Assembly: GCF_008704555.1 (NCBI RefSeq)
Contig: NZ_CP023702.1
Coordinates: 558,001 to 622,000 of the forward strand
DNA: 64,000 nucleotides
From: Streptomyces nitrosporeus
Lineage (GTDB): Bacteria > Actinomycetota > Actinomycetes > Streptomycetales > Streptomycetaceae
Direction of reading: 5' to 3'
How positions within the stretch are numbered: the stretch's first letter is position 1; each line of letters starts with the position of its first letter. The translations under genes and the position numbers were made by a program. Of the stretch, positions 7,230 to 15,077 are shown one piece after another. The notes beneath the pieces were generated by a model, which saw only the letters and a list, made by a program, of their open reading frames with translations, ran no database searches and had not been told where the DNA came from.

Positions 7230-8081
7230 ATGCCCACGTCACCACTCTCCTCCGCTCAGGCTGCCCGCGCCGCCATCGCTGCCCAACTGGACGGCATACG
7301 GCGGGATGCCGGGCTCACCGGACATGAACTGGCCGTGCGGTGCGGGTGGCACAAGTCGAAGGCCTCTCGCATCGCACGGGCCAAGACGGCCCCCTCGGAC
7401 GCCGACATAAGGGCCTGGTGCGAGGCGTGCGGGGCCGGGGAGCGCGCTCCGGACCTGATCGCCGCGTCCCGTACCGCCGAGTCCATGTACGTCCATTGGC
7501 GGCAGATCCACCGGGACGGGATGCGGAGGGTCCACGAGAAGACCGTCCCGCTGTACGAGCGAACGGGCCGCTTCCGCGTGTACGCCTCCAACGTGGTGCC
7601 CGGAATGCTCCAGACCGCCGACTACGCGACAGGGCTCCTGCGGTCCATCACGGCCTTCCAGGGCACCCCTGACGACGTGGCCGACGCCGTACAGGCCCGG
7701 CTCAACCGGTCCCGAGTCGTCTACGAAGGCAACCACCGGTTCGCCCTGCTGCTCGAAGAGGCCGTTCTTTACTACCGGGTGTGCGACGGACCCGAGCTGG
7801 CCGCTCAACTACGCCATCTGCAAGGGGTGATGGCCCGGCCGAACGTCTCGCTGGGGATCATCCCGTTCACGGCCCGGCGTACGGTCTGGCCGCTCGAAGC
7901 GTTCTACGCGTTCGATGACGCCCAGGTGGCCGTGGAAACCCTGACGGCGGAGGTCAACATCACGGCACCGAGCGAAGTTCACACATACCTAAGGGCGTTC
8001 GCGGAGCTGTCCCGGACGGCCGTATACGGAGCAGGTGCTCGGGGTTGCCTCACCAAAGCCCTCAATTGCGCTCTTGCGTAG
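7230..8081 (+). CDS. XRE-family transcriptional regulator with DUF5753
   Basis: The product has 283 residues. The helix-turn-helix lies near 15-60 (RDAGLTGHELAVRCGWHKSKASRIARAKTAPS). The C-terminal DUF5753 domain has the usual motifs: YERTGRFRVYASNVVPGMLQTADYA near 107-131, RQ-like repeats, and LGIIPF near 210. This is one of the many Streptomyces developmental-type regulators. It closes the three-gene set 6476-8081 and is the best-preserved coding part of the island. It probably autoregulates this set; that is inference. Confidence 0.85.
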   Translation: MPTSPLSSAQAARAAIAAQLDGIRRDAGLTGHELAVRCGWHKSKASRIARAKTAPSDADIRAWCEACGAGERAPDLIAASRTAESMYVHWRQIHRDGMRRVHEKTVPLYERTGRFRVYASNVVPGMLQTADYATGLLRSITAFQGTPDDVADAVQARLNRSRVVYEGNHRFALLLEEAVLYYRVCDGPELAAQLRHLQGVMARPNVSLGIIPFTARRTVWPLEAFYAFDDAQVAVETLTAEVNITAPSEVHTYLRAFAELSRTAVYGAGARGCLTKALNCALA

Positions 8082-8473
8082 CTTCCGCGCGGCATTCCCG
8101 GCAGCGGGCGCAGCCCTTCGGGAAGACTGCCCTCACCGCCCAGGCATGGCTTTCCACAGTCCGCGCAGGAAACGACGCCCGTTCTCCGTGGCGGCATTCC
8201 GTTGACGCGGGCAGGAGGGTCACGAGCACGCTGGTGGCGTACGCGGTCGCCCCGGTGCCCGCGGTCTCCAGGATGCCGGCAGCGTTCTCACCGCCGGTCG
8301 CCCCGCTCACGATGTCCGCTTCGAGGGCGTCCAGGACTCCGCACGTCATCTCCGCTTCCGAGGAACGGCCGGAGGTACTTGTGACCGGTGAAGAGACGCA
8401 GCGGGGCCTGCTCCGACAGGTGCGCATACACCCTCACACGGTCCTGGACGGACTTCACGGTGCAGGCCGGCAT
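8062..8473 (-). pseudogene. Frameshifted small island gene, convergent with the XRE gene
   Basis: The ATG at 8473 opens a well-formed frame (MPACTVKSVQDRVRVYAHL, then LFTGHKYLRPFLGSGDD). It shifts near 8338 into the neighbouring frame, which carries VLDALEADIVSGATGGENA and TAYATSVLVTLLP. The end is again uncertain: one frame has VVSCADCGK, another GCARCRECRAEA. Both frames show high third-position GC before their breaks. The gene looks like a ~120-residue protein broken by one or two single-base indels. Confidence 0.45.
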
Positions 8474-8508
8474 GGGCCCGGTGGCGGCGTCACGACGGCG
8501 GCGAGCCC

Positions 8509-8800
8509 GTGCAGCGGTCGCCGTGGGCGCGCACCTGGCGGAAGATGGTGACCGACGCGCACCAGATCCTTGCCGACCGGGGCGAGGAACAGATCCCGGC
8601 GGGGACGACGCTGCACACACTCCACCACACGTGCGCCTCGCTACTGATCAGGCAGGGGAAAGCGGTCGAGGTGGTGCCGAAGCGGCCAGGCCACCCGGCC
8701 GGCCATTGAGCAGGCGCTGGGCACGGTCCTGGACGAGTCGGACCAGGGCGCGTCTCAGGGCACGGGCCAGCCGGAATCCACAGGAACGGGCGGAAGGTGA
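8509..8800 (+). pseudogene. Tyrosine-recombinase (integrase) C-terminal remnant
   Basis: One frame reads WRKMVTDAHQILADRGEEQI, then LHTLHHTCASLLIRQGKAV and a VPKRPGHP end at 8709. This matches the box II region (HxLRHTxASxLI...VxxxLGH) of phage-type integrases. The H-x-x-R arginine is His here, and the nucleophilic Tyr segment is missing. A second frame (EQALGTVLDESDQ..., stop 8798-8800) looks like the shifted C-terminal tail. No N-terminal part survives. The position, hard against the right repeat, is where an integrase gene is expected. Confidence 0.65.
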
Positions 8801-8849
8801 CAGGAAGATGCTGTCCATCACCGACCATGACAGACGCAGGTGAGTGGCT

Positions 8850-8938
8850 ATGGATCTGCCGGTGATGCCTCCCGTGAAACCGATGCTCGCCAAGTCCGTG
8901 TCCGCGATTCCGCCCGGTATGCAGTACGAGGCGAAGTG
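8850..8938 (+). repeat. attR: right copy of the island's direct repeat
   Basis: This is the partner of 4517-4605. It carries T at 8875 (Val9 in the ligase) and G at 8928 (Glu27). It forms the first 89 bp of the functional ligase frame, so integration restored the gene's 5' end while replacing the sequence upstream of its ATG. Confidence 0.85.
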
Positions 8939-9911
8939 GGACGGCTTCCGGGCGGTCGTCCACCGGGACGGTGACGAGGTGGTGCTGGGCAGCAGGAGCG
9001 GCAAGCCTCTCACCCGCTACTTCCCCGAGGTCGTCGACGCGGTGCGGGAGAACCTGCCGCCGCGCTGCGTGGTCGACGGGGAGATCGTGCTGGCACACGA
9101 GGGGCGGCTGGATTTCGACCGGCTGAGCGAGCGCATCCATCCGGCCGCCTCCCGGATCCGGCTGCTGGCCGGGCGGACCCCCGCGTCACTGGTCGTCTTC
9201 GACCTCCTCGCCCTGGGGGGCACCTCGCTGACCGGCCGGCCGCTGACGGAGCGCCGGAAGTCCCTGGCCGGGGTGATGGCGGACGCCTCCGCACCGGTCC
9301 ACCTGGCCCCCGCGACGACGGACCCGGCACTGGCGCGGGAGTGGTTCGAGCGGTACGAGGGGGCGGGCCTGGACGGTGTGGTGGCGAAGCCGCCGGACCT
9401 GCCCTACCGGCCCGGCGAGCGGGTGATGTACAAGATCAAGCACGAGCGGACCGCGGACTGCGTCGTGGCGGGCTACCGCTTCCACAAGAGCGGCCCGGTG
9501 GTCGGTTCACTGCTGCTGGGGCTGTACGACGACGGGGGCGTGCTCCAGCACGTCGGGGTGTGCGCCGCGTTCCCGATGAAGCGGCGCGCCGAACTGGCCC
9601 GGGAACTGGAGCCCTTGCGTGTCGACCCGGCCGGCCATCCGTGGGCGGACTGGGCCCGGGAGTCGGCGCACGAGGACGCGCGGCTGCCGGGCGCGCCGAA
9701 CAGGTGGTCGGGCGGGAAGGACAAGTCCTGGGTGGCGATCCGGCCGGAGCGGGTCTGCGAGGTGGCGTACGACCACATGGAGGGCGACCGTTTCCGCCAC
9801 ACCGCGCGGTTCCGGCGGTGGCGGCCGGACCGCACCGCTTCGAGCTGTGCTTACGCGCAGCTGGTGGAAGCGGTGCGGTACGACCTCTCCGAGGTGTTCG
9901 GCGCCCGCTGA
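8850..9911 (+). CDS. ligD: ATP-dependent DNA ligase (LigD ligase-domain type)
   Basis: The product has 353 residues. The start is the ATG at 8850, fixed by homology with the left repeat; a GTG at 8844 is in frame. The AMP-accepting lysine is K29 in EAKWDGFR. Other nucleotidyltransferase motifs are SRSGKPLTRYFPE, CVVDGEIV, LVVFDLLAL, EGLDGVVAK-like (GAGLDGVVAKPP) and MYKIKHERTADCVVAGYR, followed by an OB-fold. It seals nicks in Ku-dependent end joining with the polymerase at 3379-4422. After island insertion its upstream region is element-derived, with AGGTGAG as a possible ribosome site. The Ala9Val change comes from the element allele. Confidence 0.92.
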   Translation: MDLPVMPPVKPMLAKSVSAIPPGMQYEAKWDGFRAVVHRDGDEVVLGSRSGKPLTRYFPEVVDAVRENLPPRCVVDGEIVLAHEGRLDFDRLSERIHPAASRIRLLAGRTPASLVVFDLLALGGTSLTGRPLTERRKSLAGVMADASAPVHLAPATTDPALAREWFERYEGAGLDGVVAKPPDLPYRPGERVMYKIKHERTADCVVAGYRFHKSGPVVGSLLLGLYDDGGVLQHVGVCAAFPMKRRAELARELEPLRVDPAGHPWADWARESAHEDARLPGAPNRWSGGKDKSWVAIRPERVCEVAYDHMEGDRFRHTARFRRWRPDRTASSCAYAQLVEAVRYDLSEVFGAR

Positions 9912-9915
9912 CCCG

Positions 9916-11214
9916 TCAGCCGGCCGCCGCCGGGTCCTGGGTCGGGCAGGTGCCGTCGGCGGGCCCGTCGGCCGGGCCGGTCTCCGGTGAGGGGCAGGGG
10001 TCCGCGGTGGACCCCGGGCCGGGGGTCGTGGTCGGGCCGGCCGTGGGGTCGGTGGTCGGGTCCGGCGTCGGCTCGGTGGTGCCGGGGCCCGGGTCGGGTG
10101 TGGTGCCGGGACCGGTCGGTTCCGGGGTGCCGGGATCGGTCGGCTCGGTGGTGCCGGGGCCGGTGGGTTCGGGGCTCGGGCCGGGGTCCGTGGGGGTCCC
10201 CGGCCCGTCCGGGCCGGGACTGCCCGGGGCCGAGGGGGACGGCGGGGTGGACGGGCCGGGCGGGCCGCTGGGCTGGGGGCCGATGACGATGCCTCCGCCG
10301 TCGCCCTTGCCGCCGTCGCCCTTGCCGCCTCCGGCCGCCGGGCCGCCGGGGCTGCCGGGGCCGCCCACCGGGGCCTTCGGCACGATGGCTCCCCCGGCGC
10401 CGGGGCTGCGGGGGACGGGGCCCTCGCCGTCGGCGACCGGGTGGGTGCCCTTGCGGTAGAACTCCAGCCAGGACAGGACCGTACGCAGATAGGTGTCCGA
10501 GTGGTTGTAGCTCAGGACCGCCCGGTCCAGGTCCGCGCCCACGGACAGGTCGCGGGTGCCCGCGCAGAGGTAGTGGCCGGCGGCGAGGGCCGCGTCGGCG
10601 ATGTTGTTCGGGTCCTCACGGCCGTCGCCGTTGGCGTCCCTTCCCCAGTGCGCCCAGGTGGAGGGGATGAACTGCATGGGCCCGACCGCCCGGTCGTGGG
10701 TGGCGTCACCGTCGTAGGCCCCGCCGTCGGTGTCCTGGATCAGTGCGAATCCCCGGCCGTCGAGGACCGGCCCGAGGATGGGGGTGAGCGTCGTCCCGCT
10801 CGCGTCGACGCGGCCGCCGCCGGCGTGGCCGGACTCCACCTTGCCGATCGCCGCGAGCAGTTGCCAGGGCAGCCGGCAGCCGGGGTCGGTGCGGCCGAGG
10901 GAGGAGGCCGCCGAACGGTAGGCGGCCAGGACGGTGGCGGGGATGCCGGCCTCGGCCCAGGACCGGGTGGCGGCCGGGGCGGTCCTCTTCCCGGGTGGGG
11001 GAGGCTCGGGGGAGGTGAGGGGCGGCAGTTCGGTGTGGTAGCTGTCGTCGTTGGGCACCTCGGTCCACACGACGTCGTCCGCCGCGTTCCTCATGTCGTC
11101 GGCCGTGTCGCCGCCGGCCGGCCCGGGGGCCTGGGACGCGGTGAGCGCCACCATGGCGGCGACCGCGGTGACGGTTCCGCCGATCCCGCGCCGGACGTTT
11201 CCGTTGAACCTCAT
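9916..11214 (-). CDS. Secreted lytic transglycosylase, last gene of the mce operon
   Basis: The product has 432 residues. A signal peptide (1-~30) is followed by a short linker. The lytic transglycosylase domain (about 85-260) holds the catalytic Glu in KVESGH and GPMQFIPSTWAHWG, DANGDGREDPNNI (calcium-loop-like) and YNHSDTYLRTVLSW. The C-terminal ~160 residues are low-complexity Pro/Gly/Thr (repeats such as TEPTDPGTPEPT), probably a wall-spanning linker. The enzyme would cleave glycan strands non-hydrolytically outside the membrane. It lies 19 bp after a mas gene and probably ends the mce transcript. It could open peptidoglycan for the Mce tube (inference). Confidence 0.85.
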   Translation of the reverse strand: MRFNGNVRRGIGGTVTAVAAMVALTASQAPGPAGGDTADDMRNAADDVVWTEVPNDDSYHTELPPLTSPEPPPPGKRTAPAATRSWAEAGIPATVLAAYRSAASSLGRTDPGCRLPWQLLAAIGKVESGHAGGGRVDASGTTLTPILGPVLDGRGFALIQDTDGGAYDGDATHDRAVGPMQFIPSTWAHWGRDANGDGREDPNNIADAALAAGHYLCAGTRDLSVGADLDRAVLSYNHSDTYLRTVLSWLEFYRKGTHPVADGEGPVPRSPGAGGAIVPKAPVGGPGSPGGPAAGGGKGDGGKGDGGGIVIGPQPSGPPGPSTPPSPSAPGSPGPDGPGTPTDPGPSPEPTGPGTTEPTDPGTPEPTGPGTTPDPGPGTTEPTPDPTTDPTAGPTTTPGPGSTADPCPSPETGPADGPADGTCPTQDPAAAG

Positions 11215-11233
11215 GTGTCCTCCCTCTCCCGGG

Positions 11234-12052
11234 TCAGCGGGTGAACGTGTCGATGGCCGCGATCCGCCAGGTCTCCCCCTGCCGGACGGCGTCCACGGCG
11301 AACATGGCCGCCGCGTACGTCGTCTCCTCCGCCTTGCCGGTACGGGTGTTGCTCTGGTCCGCGAAGATCAGCAGCCGGGCCCGGTCGCCGTCCAGGAATT
11401 CGACGCCGCTCTCGGTGACGGTCGTGGTCAGCACCAGCTTCTGCTTCGGCGCCTGCGCGCGTACCTCGGCCAGCATGTCCTCGTGCTGCTGGACCGCCTT
11501 GCCCGTCAGGTGCTTCCGCGCGGCCAGGTCCGCCTTCCCGGGCGAGGCGTAGTTGTACGAGAACACCGCGCCGACCGCCTGGGTGATCTGGCCCTTGACC
11601 TCGCTGGTCCGGCCGATGTCGGTGAGGGCGGTGTTCTGCCGGGTGGGGTCCTCGCGCAGCTCGGCGGCCGAGGTGAACGCCCAGGCGGCGTAGGCCCCGA
11701 GGAGGACGGTGGCGGCGCAGAGCAGGGCGGGGAGCCGGATCCGCAGCCGGGGCAGCCGGCGGCGGGGGCCGGCGGCGGGCTCCTCCTCGTCCTCCTTCCC
11801 CCGGTCGCCGCCGTCGCCGTCGCTGTCGCCGGGGGCCGCGCCCTCCTCGCCGGCCGGGGTCTCCGGTTCCGCTCCGGTCCCGGGGCCCGCCCCCGGGTCT
11901 CCCCCGGCGTCCGCCGCCGGGTCTCCCGCGGCGTCCGCCGCCGGGTCCGCCCCGGGGCCGGCCGGGCTCTCGGTGTCACGCGGCGGGGCGGCCGTCGCGG
12001 CGACGACGGCGAGCCTGCGGCGGCGGTTGACGAGGTGTCGGGTCGTCGACAT
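11234..12052 (-). CDS. Mce-associated membrane protein (Mas), long type
   Basis: The product has 272 residues. About 100 N-terminal residues are disordered and acidic/proline-rich. One membrane helix lies near 107-127 (LPALLCAATVLLGAYAAWAF). A VirB8/NTF2-like extracytoplasmic domain follows (SEVKGQITQAVGAVFSYNYA ... LTTTVTESGVEFLDGDRARLLIFADQ ... WRIAAIDTF). Mas proteins are encoded after mceF in actinobacteria and are thought to stabilise the Mce complex. This one is a close paralogue of the protein at 12626-13312; each follows a short-type Mas gene. Confidence 0.8.
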   Translation of the reverse strand: MSTTRHLVNRRRRLAVVAATAAPPRDTESPAGPGADPAADAAGDPAADAGGDPGAGPGTGAEPETPAGEEGAAPGDSDGDGGDRGKEDEEEPAAGPRRRLPRLRIRLPALLCAATVLLGAYAAWAFTSAAELREDPTRQNTALTDIGRTSEVKGQITQAVGAVFSYNYASPGKADLAARKHLTGKAVQQHEDMLAEVRAQAPKQKLVLTTTVTESGVEFLDGDRARLLIFADQSNTRTGKAEETTYAAAMFAVDAVRQGETWRIAAIDTFTR

Positions 12053-12080
12053 GTACGGGTCCTCTCCGAAGGGGTGCTGG

Positions 12081-12611
12081 TCAGCCGGCCGTGTTGCCGA
12101 CGGGTGCCTGGCCGAGGGCGCTGAGCTTCCAGCCCTGTGAGGTCCGGGTGAGCTGCCCCAGCATCCGGCTCTCCTTCACCGCCGGTTCGCCCTCCGGCGC
12201 GGTCACCGTGACCCGCAGCGCCACCATCACCCCCGCCTTGCCGGCCCGGTCGTCCAGCTCGGTCACCGCACCGGACAGCACCTCGGCGGTGCTGACGGTC
12301 CTGGCGGTCCGGATCTGCTCGACGAACGCGTCCCGCCCGTCGACGAGTTGGCGGTGCAGGTCGCCGGTGGTGGAGTCCTCCCAGCTGTCGAGCCCCTTCT
12401 CCAGCTGCGCGTGGTCGAGGGTGTTCATGTTCTGCACGGCCTGCTCCCCCGCCGCCAGCGCGTCGTCGCGGGCCTCGGCGTAGGCCGCCGCGTCGTCATG
12501 GGCCGCGTCGTAGTGGGACCAGCCGCCCCAGCCGGCCGCGCCCGCCGCCGCGACCGCCAGCACGATCGCCGCTGCCACCAGCGGGTTCCGTGTCGTCCGT
12601 ACCCGTGCCAT
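12081..12611 (-). CDS. Mce-associated membrane protein (Mas), short type
   Basis: The product is 176 residues from the ATG at 12611 (MARVRTTRNPLVAAAIVLAV). There is a short cytoplasmic tail, one membrane helix (about 9-30) and an extracytoplasmic domain. The domain has DDAAAYAEARDDALAAGEQ, LEKGLDSWEDSTTGDLHRQL and a C-terminal TSQGWKLSALGQ. It is a paralogue of 13309-13830. It lies 14 bp downstream of the long Mas gene and belongs to the same transcript. A longer frame extends upstream but runs through the neighbouring gene and is not coding there. Confidence 0.8.
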   Translation of the reverse strand: MARVRTTRNPLVAAAIVLAVAAAGAAGWGGWSHYDAAHDDAAAYAEARDDALAAGEQAVQNMNTLDHAQLEKGLDSWEDSTTGDLHRQLVDGRDAFVEQIRTARTVSTAEVLSGAVTELDDRAGKAGVMVALRVTVTAPEGEPAVKESRMLGQLTRTSQGWKLSALGQAPVGNTAG

Positions 12612-12625
12612 CCGGTGCCTCTCCC

Positions 12626-13312
12626 CTACCTGGTGGTGATGTCGACGATGACCCAGTGCCCGTCGCGCAGATGCGCGGTGACGGAGAGCTGGGCCGCCGC
12701 CGTGGTCGCGGTCTTCCCCTCGCGCTCGTACACCTGGTCGAGGAAGACCAGGAGGTGGGCGCTGTCGGTCCCGAGCCGGCTGACCCCGGCCCGGACGACC
12801 TGCGAGGTGAGCGTGAGTTTCTGGTCGGCCGCCTGCCGCTCGACCTGGCCGAACAGCGCCGCGTACTGCTGGAGCGCCTTGCCCGCGAGCACCTGCTTCG
12901 CCGTCGCCTTGGTGGCGGCGGTGGACTGCGGGCTGTACGAGAAGACCTTGCCCAGCGCGCTGCTGACGTCGCCGACCACGCGGGTGGTGGCGGCGGTGTC
13001 GGTCAGGGCCCGGTCGGAGGTGGCCGGGGTGTCGCGGAGCCGCTGCGCCTGGACGAAGAACACGGCGCCGGCTGCCACCAGGGCGGCCACGAGGACCGCC
13101 ACGAGGGCGCGTACCCACGGGGCGCGCCGGGGCGCGTCCGGCTCCCCGGCGCCGTCCCCCGCCTCCGCCCTCGTCTCAGTCCCCGTCCCCGTCTCCGTCT
13201 CCGTCTCCGTCTCCGTCTCCGGAGTCTCTTCCGCCCCTGCCGCCGCAGCCGGTTCCTCGTCGTCCGGGTCCGCCGGGGTGTTCGCGAGCGTGGTCCCTCC
13301 GGGCTGTGTCAT
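12626..13312 (-). CDS. Mce-associated membrane protein (Mas), long type
   Basis: The product has 228 residues. The N-terminal 65 residues are acidic and include an alternating Glu-Thr run (about 31-47) coded by a hexanucleotide repeat. A membrane helix lies at about 68-90, followed by the Mas/VirB8-like domain (VVGDVSSALGKVFSYSPQST ... LTSQVVRAGVSRLGTDSAHL ... HWVIVDITTR). The start overlaps the stop of the preceding short Mas gene (ATGA at 13309-13312). It is the paralogue of 11234-12052. Confidence 0.8.
   Translation of the reverse strand: MTQPGGTTLANTPADPDDEEPAAAAGAEETPETETETETETGTGTETRAEAGDGAGEPDAPRRAPWVRALVAVLVAALVAAGAVFFVQAQRLRDTPATSDRALTDTAATTRVVGDVSSALGKVFSYSPQSTAATKATAKQVLAGKALQQYAALFGQVERQAADQKLTLTSQVVRAGVSRLGTDSAHLLVFLDQVYEREGKTATTAAAQLSVTAHLRDGHWVIVDITTR
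13172..13220 (-). repeat. Hexanucleotide repeat coding Glu-Thr run
   Basis: Eight hexamer units lie in tandem on the plus strand: GTCTCA, GTCCCC twice, then GTCTCC five times. They encode the (ET/GT)n stretch in the cytoplasmic tail of a Mas protein. Unit length keeps the frame, so length variation between strains would be tolerated. Confidence 0.8.
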
Positions 13313-13830
13313 CCGCCGCTCCCGACCGGTATCGCGTCCAGTGCCTTGATCTTCCAGCCGTCCCCGGTGCGGGCCAGGGCCGCCTCGAAGCGTTTGCGTT
13401 CCGTGCCGGCCGTGCCGCCGCGCGGGGTGACCTCGACATCGACGGTGGCGATCAGCGCCGCGGTGCCGGCCCGCTCGTCGAGGGCGGTGAGCGCCGCGTC
13501 GGTGACCTTTCCGCGGGCGGTGGTCCCGGACTCGGTGAGTTCGGCGGCGTCCTTCTCCGCGCTCTTCCTCAGCTGGTCGCGCAGCGGTCCGGTGGAGGCG
13601 TCGAGCCAGCCGGCCAGCCCGGACTCCACGCTCGCCGCGTCCTTGCCGTCCATGCTGGTGAGGCGGGCGAGGTACCGCTCGCCGTCCTGCAGGGCGGTGT
13701 CCCGGGCCTTGGCGTAGGCCAGGGTGTCGTCGCCGCGCGCGCTTGCGTACGACCAGCCGCCCAGTGCGCAGACGAGCACCGCGGCCAGCAGGGCGGCCCA
13801 GCCGCTCAGGGTCTTCGTACGGGAGTTCAC
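13309..13830 (-). CDS. Mce-associated membrane protein (Mas), short type
   Basis: The product has 173 residues, MNSRTKTLSGWAALLAAVLV, with one membrane helix near 9-28. Its extracytoplasmic domain has DDTLAYAKARDTALQDGERY, VESGLAGWLDASTGPLRDQL and TGDGWKIKALDAI. It resembles 12081-12611. Its start overlaps mceF's stop (13827-13830), which ties the mas genes to the mce transcript. Confidence 0.8.
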   Translation of the reverse strand: MNSRTKTLSGWAALLAAVLVCALGGWSYASARGDDTLAYAKARDTALQDGERYLARLTSMDGKDAASVESGLAGWLDASTGPLRDQLRKSAEKDAAELTESGTTARGKVTDAALTALDERAGTAALIATVDVEVTPRGGTAGTERKRFEAALARTGDGWKIKALDAIPVGSGG

Positions 13831-15077
13831 TCGCCGCCTCCCAGGCCCAGCAGGCCGGCCATGCCGCCGGTCCGGTGGGCTCCGCCGCCGCCGAGGGCGC
13901 CGGGCAGTGCCGTGCCGTCGGTACCGGCGAGGAGGGAGCCCGGCCGGGCCGGGGCGGGCACGGGGCCGCCCCTGGGGGCGTTCGCGCTGCCCCGGACGTT
14001 GATGCCGGTGCCGGGTGAAGAGGTGCAGCGGGCCTTGGTGTTGACGGCGGGGGCGGGCGAGAGGTCCTTGCCCGGACGGTAGGTGGTGCCGCCGTAGCCT
14101 GCGGTGCAGGGCAGCGGCTCGAAGAAGGTGACGGACATCCCGAAGCGGGCCTTGCCGTCGGAGTCGATGATGCTCGCCCCGGCCGCCGCGACCGCCGGAA
14201 CCTTGACCAGCAGTTCCTCCAGACCGCGTTGGCGGGTGACGGCCACCTCGGAGGTGGTGAGGAGGTTGGCGACCACGACTCCGAAACCGGGTTCGAGGTC
14301 GCGCAGCAGTCCGCTGATCTGGGCGGTGGCCCCGGGCGCGGCGGCGATCAGCTTGCGCAGGTCGGCGTCGGAGGACTTGAGTTCGGCGGCGAGCTGTTCG
14401 GCACCGGAGGCGAAGCCCTTGAGCGCCTGCCCCTGTTCGGCCTGGGTCCGCAGGACCCGTTCGCCGTCCGCCATCAGTTTCGTGGTGGTGGGCAGGGCCT
14501 CGTCGGCTGCGTCGACGAATTCGCTGCTGGTGTCCAGCAGTACCTGGAGGTCGTCGCCGCGCCCTTCGAAGGCCGCGCCGAACTCCTCGACGACGGTGCG
14601 CAGGGCCTCGGTGTCCACGGAGCCGGTCAGGGCGTTGACGCTGGTGAGGACGTCGGTGACGGGCGCGGGAATGGTGGTGTCGGCCTGGTCGATGACCGAG
14701 CCGTTCTCCAGGAAGGGCCCGTCGGCGCGGGTGGGCCGCAGGTCGACGTACTGCTCGCCGACCGCGGAGAGGCTGGCGACGACGGCCTGGAGGCTGTCGG
14801 GGATGCGCGGGGCGTCGTTCTCGATGCGCAGTTCGGCCTCGACGCCGTCGTCGGTGAGCTCGATGGGGCCGACCCGGCCGACGGAGACGCCCCGGTAGGT
14901 GACGTTGGAGTGGGTGAACAGCCCTCCGGTCTGCGGGAGCTGGACCTTGACGGTGTAGTAGCCGCGCAGGCCGATGTAGTGGCCGAGGTCGGCGTAGCGG
15001 ATGCCCAGGTAGCCGAGGACGAGCACCGCGATGACGAGGAAGGCGAGGTTCTTCAGCCGGGTGGCGGTTGTGATCAT
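13827..15077 (-). CDS. mceF: MceF substrate-binding/tunnel protein
   Basis: The product has 416 residues. One N-terminal membrane helix (about 10-27) precedes the MlaD/Mce domain (about 38-115, with VTYRGVSVGRVGPIELTDDG and QYVDLRP). A long helical region (about 150-320) follows, then a Pro/Gly/Ala-rich end. Six such proteins form the hexameric extracytoplasmic assembly that binds hydrophobic substrates. The order A-F, sixth after the two permeases, identifies it. The glycine-rich end (LLGLGGGE) is unusual compared with its five sisters. Confidence 0.88.
   Translation of the reverse strand: MITTATRLKNLAFLVIAVLVLGYLGIRYADLGHYIGLRGYYTVKVQLPQTGGLFTHSNVTYRGVSVGRVGPIELTDDGVEAELRIENDAPRIPDSLQAVVASLSAVGEQYVDLRPTRADGPFLENGSVIDQADTTIPAPVTDVLTSVNALTGSVDTEALRTVVEEFGAAFEGRGDDLQVLLDTSSEFVDAADEALPTTTKLMADGERVLRTQAEQGQALKGFASGAEQLAAELKSSDADLRKLIAAAPGATAQISGLLRDLEPGFGVVVANLLTTSEVAVTRQRGLEELLVKVPAVAAAGASIIDSDGKARFGMSVTFFEPLPCTAGYGGTTYRPGKDLSPAPAVNTKARCTSSPGTGINVRGSANAPRGGPVPAPARPGSLLAGTDGTALPGALGGGGAHRTGGMAGLLGLGGGE

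Larger units (their letters stand above)
4517..8938. mobile_element. Decayed integrative island inserted in the 5' end of the ATP-dependent ligase gene
   Basis: About 4.4 kb are bounded by an 89-bp direct repeat (4517-4605 and 8850-8938) with two mismatches. Both copies begin at the ligase ATG. The left copy runs into a stop after 29 codons; the right copy continues as the full ligase. Inside are genes typical of actinobacterial integrative elements: XRE/DUF5753 with DUF6879, small Cys-motif proteins and a VSR/DUF559-like nuclease. A tyrosine-recombinase remnant lies against the right repeat. At least four genes have frameshifts or nonsense changes, and the integrase lacks its catalytic Tyr, so the element should be immobile. 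No tRNA lies at either end. Confidence 0.85.

Noticed and set aside
4517..8938. tRNA or tmRNA attachment site for the island
   Set aside because: Neither repeat nor its flanks can fold as a tRNA; the repeat is the coding start of the ligase gene.
12081..13118. 345-codon form of the short Mas protein
   Set aside because: The extra N-terminal sequence is shadow of the preceding mas gene; ATG 12611 begins a normal anchor helix.
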